From assembly GCA_023627715.1 (NCBI GenBank), contig JAMAHW010000015.1, forward strand, positions 434,001-498,000: 64,000 bases of DNA, in the 5' to 3' direction. Below the pieces are notes generated by a model that saw only the letters and a program-made list of their open reading frames with translations, had not been told where the DNA came from and made no database searches. Of this stretch, positions 56,780 through 64,000 are shown piece by piece (positions within the stretch are counted from its first letter, which is position 1; each line of letters begins with the position of its first letter). Made by a program: the position numbers and the translations under genes. This DNA is from Periconia sp. R9002 (taxonomy: Eukaryota > Ascomycota > Dothideomycetes > Pleosporales > Periconiaceae).

Positions 56780-58041
56780 ATGTCACCACCACCACCCACC
56801 CCAAGCATCCCCATCATCGACTTCACCCCCTTCACCACACCCTCCCCCTCCCCCAGCGCCCAACAACTCGTCGCCCAACAACTCGACACCGCCTTCCGCA
56901 CCACAGGCTTCGCGTACCTCACCAACTTCGGCATCGATGCCGCGGTTGTTGAAGAGATGTTCGCGTGGAGTGAGAAGTTTTTTGATCTGCCTATGGAGAA
57001 GAAGATGTTGGCGCCGCATCCGCCTGGTGGGAGTCATCATCGGGGGTACTCGGCGCCTGGGGTGGAGAAGGTTAGCCAGCATGTTTATGATGAGGAGGGG
57101 GTTAGGGGGGAGAGGGAGGTATGTTTGTGTGATGGGGGGGTTTTTTTTTTTTGGTGGTGGTTGGTGTTTTAGCGGATGGGGAGGGGGGATGAGGATAGGG
57201 ATGTTGATGATGGAGACATTTGATATCTCCATCTTCCCTCCACCCACTCACTCACTTCTACACCCAAAAACCAAACACCCTCCCACGTCACCACAAACCC
57301 TCCACCCTCAACTAACCACCCCACCAGATCCCGGACTACAAAGAATCCTACGAATCCGGCAACCCACACGACACCTCCCAACCCAACATCTTCCCACCCC
57401 CCGACGTCCTCCCAGGCTTCCAACCCGCGCTAGAAACCTACTTCACGCACTGCGCCCGCCTCATCCACCAGCTCCTTTCCGCCCTAACCCTCTCGCTCCG
57501 CCTCGCCTGTCCCAAAAAGGACACCCCCATCCCCGACCTCTCCCCCACGCACGCGCAGTCCCTCTTCCAGCTGCGTCTCCTACACTACCCCTCCCTCCCC
57601 GCGAGCCAACTCCGCGAGAAGAAACGCAGTAGGATCAACGCGCACTCTGACTTCGGAACCTTGACGCTTCTTTTCCAGGATGAAGTCGGCGGGTTGGAAA
57701 TCTTGCAGCCGGGGAGCGAGGACGTGTGGCAGCCGGCGCCGCCGATCCCGCGGACCGTGCTTGTGAATGTCGGGGATTTGATGGCGAGGTGGTCGAATGA
57801 GCGGTGGAGGAGTAGTGTGCATAGGGTGGTGGGTGTGTCTCCTCGGGGGGGAGATGGGGAGGAGGGTGAGGAAGTGGTTCCCCCGCGGTACTCGATTCCG
57901 TTTTTTGCGACGGCTGATCCAGAGACGGTTATTGAGGCGCTTCCCGGGACGTGGGATGATGAGGTGGGGAATCCGAGGAAGTTTGAGAGCGTTACCGCGT
58001 GGGGGTATGTGCAGATGCGGATGGCGGCTTTGTATGAGTGA
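56780..58041 (+). CDS. 2-oxoglutarate/Fe(II) dioxygenase, isopenicillin N synthase-like superfamily
   Basis: Oxygenase with a DIOX_N and a 2OG-FeII_Oxy domain, probably acting on a small molecule; the substrate is unknown. Exons 56780-57118 and 57328-58041 give 350 residues. The N-terminal part has IPIIDFTPF and TAFRTTGFAYLTNFGID, then the family's GYSAPGVEKVSQ. The iron ligands are H219 and D221 (INAHSDFGTLTLLFQD) and H278 (SSVHRVV). R300 in PPRYSIPFF is the expected 2-oxoglutarate-binding Arg-x-Ser. An acidic, Gly-rich loop (GGDGEEGEEVV) lies between these last sites. The single intron is 209 nt, longer than most here, and contains long G and T runs near 57136-57151. No biosynthetic neighbours are present, so a secondary-metabolite role is not supported. 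Confidence 0.9.
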
Positions 58042-58174
58042 GTGAGTGGGCGTGTTGGGTAGCGTAGCGTAGCGGAAGATGAGTTTGTAGATGGTGAGGA
58101 TTTTATACAGATATATATATTGAGAGGGGTATCTAAATGATCACATTGAAACAGTGGAAGAAGAAGAAAAATCT

Positions 58175-59627
58175 CTATTTCCGCACCTCGGCAGTCGTCT
58201 CTCGGAGCAGGAACCGACGAAGCAGTGACTCCGTACTCTTCTCGTCTTTCCTCTCCTCCGAATCCTTCCAGTGACGATAAAACTCCAACACCACCTCCAC
58301 GGCAATCAGCGCAATGATGGCCCATTCCAGCCTCAGCCCGTGCTTCTCACTCAACGTTTCCCGCAACACGCTGGCAATCTCCTGCGCGAAACCAATCTTC
58401 TCGTTCAGGACTTTGATGCGAACGCCGACATCAAGTGCCCGGCCGACCTGGTCGTAGTACTCCCCCAACCCCAATTCATGTCGACTATCCCAGAAGATAT
58501 CGGGTAAGGAATCGGTGAGTTCGGAATAGAGGTTGAGCTGGGCGCGGATGCTGAGTAGTTCGCCGGTCTTGCGCAGGATGAAGGAGCGCGTGAACGGCAT
58601 GTTTTTGCCGCGGAGGGAGATGGTTTCGCCCTTGGCGAGCATGACGGGAATCTGGCGGGTAGAATGTTGGTACGAGCTGAGGAGACTTTCCAGCACGGCG
58701 AGTTTGGTCGACCGAGCGAGGCCGGAGGAGAATGCTATCTTGGCCAGAATGGTGTCGATCTCGTGACGCTGGTCGATTCCCTCTGCTGCCGTCTCTTTTG
58801 ACGCATCGCTGACTTCGGCTTCGGCTTTGGTTCCCAGGATGATGGTGTCGCCCACCACTTCACTGTTCTCCATTGTAGGGTCTTCCAGATAATCTAAATC
58901 CTCGGTTTCCAGCAGGTCCAAATGGGATCCTTCCGCGGCTGGGATCAAAACCCGTTGAACTAGGTTCAACACCTCTCTTTCGCGCACGTTCCATGCTACA
59001 ACGGTTCCGGATGGGAATATGAAGATGTCTCCCCGTTGGAAATCTTTCACTTCGGAGGGTTTCTCGGTCGTTTGTAAGTGGATGACCTGCGGGTAGAGGC
59101 CGGTATTAAAAGGGTCGATCTCGTAGCCATGCTTTTTGACGAGCCGTGCGGCTGAGGATATGTTGTATGTTTCTGCGCCGCAGTAGGCTGTGACAGTCTG
59201 ATTCCTTTGTCAAATTTGGATCCCCTACAGCGTCTTTTTAGATGGTTGCAGGACATACCTTTGTATCAACGTCAGGATCCACAAATCTCTTGTTCCCTCT
59301 GCCTTTGACGAAGCCGCGCGATCTTTGAGCCTCTACAGCTACTCTCCGTAGAGAAGAGGTTTTGGTAGCATTTTTCCTTGCGCCTTTGCGGGTTTCCACT
59401 TCACTGTCTACCGCATCTTCCTTCTTGCCCGAAATTTCCCCTCCAATCTCAGTCTTTTGTGTAAAATCGACTTTATCGGCTCTTTTGTATATTACGGAAG
59501 TAGACGTGAACGTTCGCGAGATCGGTAGAGGAGTCTGCGGGCGGTAATGGGCGGAAAGAGGTCGGAATGCAGGAGCAACGCCCCTGATTAAGCGACTCAA
59601 TGCAGCTCTGGATGGAACGAACGTCAT
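58175..59627 (-). CDS. Mitochondrial DUF155 protein (RMND1/Mrx10-like)
   Basis: Member of the DUF155 (RMD1/RMND1) family. In mitochondria the relatives are inner-membrane proteins linked to mitochondrial translation. Exons 59627-59259 and 59197-58175 give 463 residues. The start MTFVPSRAALSRLIRGVAPAF and the following Arg/Ser-rich stretch to TFTSTS form a clear mitochondrial presequence; an upstream ATG at 59675 is possible. The DUF155 domain starts at TVTAYCGAETYNISSAARLV and includes FQRGDIFIFPSGTVVAWNV and LARSTKLAVLESLLSSY. Near its end, DVGVRIKVLNEKIGFAQEIA is followed by one hydrophobic helix (LEWAIIALIAVEVVLEFY) close to the C-terminus, as in the family. A basic segment (RRVAVEAQRSRGFVKGRGNK) links presequence and domain. 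Confidence 0.9.
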
Positions 59628-59884
59628 CTCCTTTCGGACGAGACCATCTGCATCGTGCTCTTCAGCAATCTGCAATTGAACGAACTGATGTCAAAAAGAA
59701 AGAGCGGCGATCGTTCAGGGTAGATCCCGAGCATTCGGGCTTGGCGGCGCATCATTGGACGTCAGAGGCGGGAACCTAGGTACGGCAGCACAGCACCACC
59801 GAGCTTCACACGCCTCACACAGTGGAGCTCCGCAATCACCCACCATTTCGTGTATAGTCCGCAGCTCATGCATCCGAGATCAGC
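59628..59884. promoter_or_regulatory. Divergent promoter of the DUF155 gene and VPS41
   Basis: 257 bp between outward start codons; both promoters must lie here or overlap the leaders. No TATA box is obvious. The VPS41 start sits in GATCAGCATGGC. Confidence 0.45.
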
Positions 59885-62800
59885 ATGGCTGCGGCAACTA
59901 CCCAAGACGACTCTGCTCCGGCTGGACTGACCGAAGAGTCCCGTCGCCAGCGCGCCGCCAGCGACAGCAAGAACAGTGTCACCCAATCTTCAGACGACGA
60001 TGACGATGCCGACGACGATGATGAAGACGACGACGAGGGCGAGGAGGAAGAGCCGAAGCTCAAGTATACGCGCTTGACCGCCAGCTTAGGCCCTGTATAC
60101 AGGAACGGCGACGCGACAAGCACCTTTGTGGTAGCAGGCGACAAAATGGTATGATGCATGTATAATCTTCACCGTGGCAGAGTATATGCTAAGTTTTAGG
60201 TAGATTGTAGGCACTCACAATGGCAATATAGTAAGTCTTGCTTCATCTATCTAATTCATCGCTCGTGGATTGACCTCTGTAGCACATTTTGACACTCCCC
60301 GCTTTGCAACCCCTCCGCACCTACAATGCCCATCCGTCGGCCTCGGTCACCTCTCTGTCTGTCTCGCCTTTTCCACCCGCTCTTCCTACGCTTTTAGAGA
60401 ACTCTCCTAATCGAAGCTTGGAGTCATCCGATACCTCTACCAAGAAAGCCGCTACGCCGCAAGGATCTACCCGCACACCGCGCAATCAGACCCAGGTTCC
60501 CCCGACGCCTCAGAATCAGATTTATATAGCATCGTCGTCAATAGATGGTCATGTCTGTGTTTCATCACTAGTAGATCCAAAAGATGTTACTCTCAGGAAC
60601 TTTGCTCGTCCAGTCCAAGCAGTAGCCCTCTCCCCAGAGTATAAGACCGACAGGCAATACCTTTCAGGAGGATTGGCTGGCGAACTCATCCTCACTACCG
60701 GCGGACAAGCTGGTGTTCGATCCAATGCCAACACCAGTCACGCATCGCAAGCGGCCCAAGGCTGGCTGGGTGCCATCGGTTTAGGAGGCAACTCGGGGAA
60801 AGACGAGATATTGCATTCTGGAGAGGGTACAATCAGTACCATAAAATGGTCGCTGTCTGGCAAATTTGTTGCATGGTCCAACGAGCACGGGGTTCGGATA
60901 ATGCGGAGCAACCTACATCTTCAAAATGCCGACTCGGATTTAGCATGGAAAAGGATTGGCTTCATCGATAAGCCCAATCGACGGATTTGGGAGGACATGG
61001 CTGGCGTGTGGAAAGCACGTATTGAGTGGATCGATGATGATCGGTTAGAATCCGACGACGATGCCATCATCTCTCTCAACAATAGTCACGATACTGAGAA
61101 ATCAGATGCTACCCTCCCACATCATCGGTTGCACAAGCACAAGAAAAATGGTGAGAAGAAGAAGAGTGAGAGTCGACCAGAGAAGATGGTTATCGGTTGG
61201 GGGGATGCTGCATGGGTCGTACATGTACATCCTGGGGGCGCTGGGACCGGCAAAGATGTCGGTGAAAGATCAGTGGGCAGCGCTGAGATTGTTCATTTGT
61301 AAGTCTGGAGCCTCTTTACATATTTCACAACTGACACATGTCCAGCCTTCGGTTTGACGACTGCATTGTTTCTGGCATTTCGCTTTATACCCCTTCCTTA
61401 CTTCTTGTTCTTGCATACCGGACTCGCGACGACGACGACAACCCTATCCCACACGATGATACAATACCGCGCCGCGGGATGCACCGAAGGAACAACGGAT
61501 TATCTCCTGAACTCAAGCTAATCGATGCTGCTACCTCCGATGAGGTGGAGGTTGATTCTCTGACTGTCAGTAGATTCGAGAGTCTTTCTGCAGCCGACTA
61601 CCATCTCAATACTTTGTATGTACCGCATCCAAAGGCGATGACTCCTGCCCAGAGGAGTGCTTTAGAAGCAATCAGTGGTGGCATCTGGGATGCGGGCATT
61701 AGCGCAGCGAGAATCTTCAGTTCCGGTGCAAGCGTAGTCAGCATGCCGAGCAGTGCAGACGTGAAGGGCTCAGCTGCCTCTTCGGCCAGTGCTGGTACCT
61801 CTTCAACGTCAAACCCGGGAAGACGACTCGCTCAAGCTCATCCAAATGCATGTGGACCCGGACTGAAGGTGTATATTCAAAGCCCGTATGACTGTGTGCT
61901 GGCAATAAAACGTGATTTATCTGACCACTTCGATTGGGAAATGAAGCACGAAAACTACAAGGATGCATGGCAGCTACTTGATGATCATCCGGAGGTTGTC
62001 TCATCTTCTGCCCAACATGCCTCTGAAGCATCCCCGTCTAGTACACCCTCCAAACGCCAAGGAAGTCTACAGGAATTCTTTGCCGATGAGAATGAGTCTC
62101 AGACGACTATATCCGCCTCAAAAAATATAAACTCGGCTGTTGAAAAGGAGAAACGACGTATTGGCGACCTCTGGGTCCAGCAGCTTGTCAACGCTGGTAA
62201 CTGGAAGGAAGCTGGCAAAGTCGCCGGTCGTGTCTTAGGCACCTCACAAAGATGGGAGCACTGGGTGTGGAAATTTGCTCAGGCGAATCGTTTCAACGAG
62301 ATTGCCCCTCATATTCCCAAGAAGCAAATGCAGCCACCACTACCGTCCATGGTCTATGAGGTGATTCTAGGTCACTACATCATCAACGACCGAATAAGAT
62401 TCAAGCATCTCTTGGAAGATTGGGATCCGGAGCTCTTTGACATCAATAGTGTCATTGAAGCAATCAAAAGCAAGCTATCGACTGGCGATGTTACTGAAGA
62501 TACAATAGAGGGCGGCGAATCAGGCAGAGACTGGCGTATATTACAGGACGCACTGGGAAAACTGTATCTCGCTGATGGACGACAAAGAGAAGCACTGCGC
62601 TGCTACATCCGCCTACAGAATGCCGACGCTGCCATGTCTCTCATACGAGATTTTCACCTTGTGGAAGCTATACGAGATGATATCCCAGGTTTTGTCTTAC
62701 TGCGTGTATCAAAGGAGCAGTTGGAGTCTGCTTCGTTGGCTGAGCTCGAGGAATCTTCATCTGAAGCTATTGCCACGTTAGTTGAAGAAGCTTGCCGTGG

Positions 62801-64000
62801 TAATGTCCCTGCTCATGACGTTGTTGAACAGCTCCAGCTCCGAGAAATCTTCAAGCCATTTCTCTTCTTCTACTTGCGTACATTGTGGAAACCCGAGAGT
62901 CAAGAGCGCAAGGGTAGAACAGCTAGGGAACGTGTCAATGCAGGCCATCTTGCGGTCAATGGCAAGCACATCGCTGAGGAATTTGCGGATTTGATGGTCG
63001 AGCTTTTTGCAGAATACGACCGAGAGCTTCTATTGAAGTACTTGCGCGAATCTCAGAGCTATGACCTGGGCAAGGCGACTGCCATTTGTGAGAGGAGAGA
63101 GTACATTCCCGAGCTAGTGTAAGTCCATTGTTGTACTTTTTTTTTTACTAACGATAAGTATTAACATGATAACAGACATATTCTTTCAAAGACAGGCCAA
63201 ACAAAACGCGCCCTTTACCTCATTATTGAAAGACTCTCCGATGTTTCTTTCGCCATCTCGTTTGCCAAAGAACAAGATGATCCAGAGCTATGGGACGATC
63301 TTCTTGAGTACTCTATGGATAAGCCACACTTCATTCGCGGCCTCCTAGAAGAAGTAGGGACGGCAATCGACCCTATACAACTCGTCCGACGCATTCCCGA
63401 AGGCTTAGAGATCGAGGGCTTGAGAGACGGAATTGGTCGTATGGTCCGCGAGTACGAAATCCAACACTCAATATCTGAAGGTGTAGCAAGAGTGCTTCGG
63501 GGCGAAGTTGCAACCGGCATGGAGACACTGCGTGCAGGACGAAAACGCGCCGTGAAGTTTGAGGTCATACCTTGTGACGATGACAATACCGAGGCTCCGG
63601 GTTCTACTGAAGATCTGTCGAACAGTAAAGAAAAGCGGAAAAATACTCGTTCGAAAGAATTCGACTTACGTCCCAAAAGCATTGGCCCACCAACTGCGGC
63701 TAATCTCACGACAAAAGATACATCAACAACAGCCAACACTTCTACTGCTCCGGGTCCGCACCTGGACCCGCCGCCGCCGGAAACTCATGGCGGCGAAGCC
63801 CCGCCTGGTCACTGCACCGGATGCCACCGACCCTTTACCCTTCCCACTGCGGAGGAAGAAAGCATCACGGAGGGTACGCTTCCGTTATCTCGCGACACGC
63901 TCGTGGGTTTCGCGTGTGGGCACGTCTTCCACCTCTCTTGTCTTCTGCCCAAGACCAGCGCCAGCGCTAGTGTGGCTGCCACTTTGCAGCAACAGTTGAG
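59885..64000 (+). CDS. VPS41: Vps41, HOPS tethering complex subunit (C-terminus cut by the window edge)
   Basis: Subunit of the HOPS complex that tethers endosomes and AP-3 vesicles to the vacuole through Ypt7/Rab7. Exons 59885-60148, 60204-60230, 60283-61298, 61346-63118 and 63176 onward keep frame and give 1301 residues to the edge. An acidic N-terminal run (DDDDDADDDDEDDDEGEEEE, about 39-58) precedes a WD40/beta-propeller (RLTASLGPVYRNGDATSTF, IVGTHNGNIHILTLPALQPL). A clathrin-heavy-chain-like helical region spans about 650-1110 (AGNWKEAGKVAGRVLGTSQR, KLYLADGRQREALRCYIRLQ). The C-terminal RING-H2 begins CTGCHRPF and continues CGHVFHLSC; its last cysteines lie beyond the window. Exon 2 is only 27 nt. 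Serine-rich insertions break the propeller. Confidence 0.94.

Overview
The window is chromosomal DNA of a filamentous ascomycete (Pezizomycotina). A Dothideomycete is my best guess, but I cannot fix the order. The evidence is short spliceosomal introns of about 45-70 nt with GTAAGT/GTACGT-type donors, CT-rich leaders ahead of start codons, genes on both strands without operons, and a set of single-copy fungal housekeeping genes. I support 23 protein-coding genes; the first (Argonaute) and last (VPS41) run off the window. I saw no rRNA, tRNA, CRISPR array, intact transposon or viral sequence.

Layout. 1-1704 (-): N-terminal half of an Argonaute, with a long, probably spliced leader; 2.7-6.0 kb is gene-poor. 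6.1-9.0 kb: complex I 40 kDa subunit (-) and proteasome subunit Rpn9 (+), divergent. 9.4-12.9 kb: Gaa1 (-) and rhomboid Rbd2 (+), divergent. 13.6-16.1 kb (+): a prolyl 4-hydroxylase-type dioxygenase and ribosome assembly factor Rsa3. 16.3-21.1 kb: the Ski3 scaffold split into two divergent genes. 21.4-26.0 kb: OTU1 deubiquitinase (-) and an RSC1/RSC2-type bromodomain-BAH protein (+). 26.6-30.0 kb: an F-box protein (-) and a cytochrome b5-acyl-CoA dehydrogenase fusion (+). 30.0-41.4 kb is sparse: only a ubiquitin-like/AN1 zinc-finger protein and a metzincin-type metallopeptidase lie among simple repeats and poly-G tracts. 41.4-50.8 kb: an MFS transporter (+), Ldb17/Dip1 (-), an ER DnaJ-TPR protein (-) and a GH5 glycolipid hydrolase (+). 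51.8-64 kb: Msn5/exportin-5 (+), an isopenicillin-N-synthase-like dioxygenase (+), a mitochondrial DUF155 protein (-) and VPS41 (+, partial).

The most remarkable feature is SKI3. The N-terminal 287 residues are encoded on the minus strand (17206 to 16287). The remaining 1147 residues are on the plus strand (17556 to 21105). Together they give 1434 residues, the size expected of one intact fungal Ski3. The two start codons face away from each other across 349 bp. One in-place inversion of the promoter plus 5' coding part explains the arrangement, and each half has its own start or stop. This looks like a natural split of the cytosolic exosome adaptor scaffold, with both halves expressed from one bidirectional promoter.

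Several genes act in RNA or protein quality control (Argonaute, exportin-5, Ski3, Rpn9, OTU1, AN1 protein, DnaJ-TPR protein). They are spread among unrelated housekeeping genes, so I do not claim a functional cluster. Exon boundaries were inferred from splice consensus plus reading frame; every listed gene model keeps frame across its exons.
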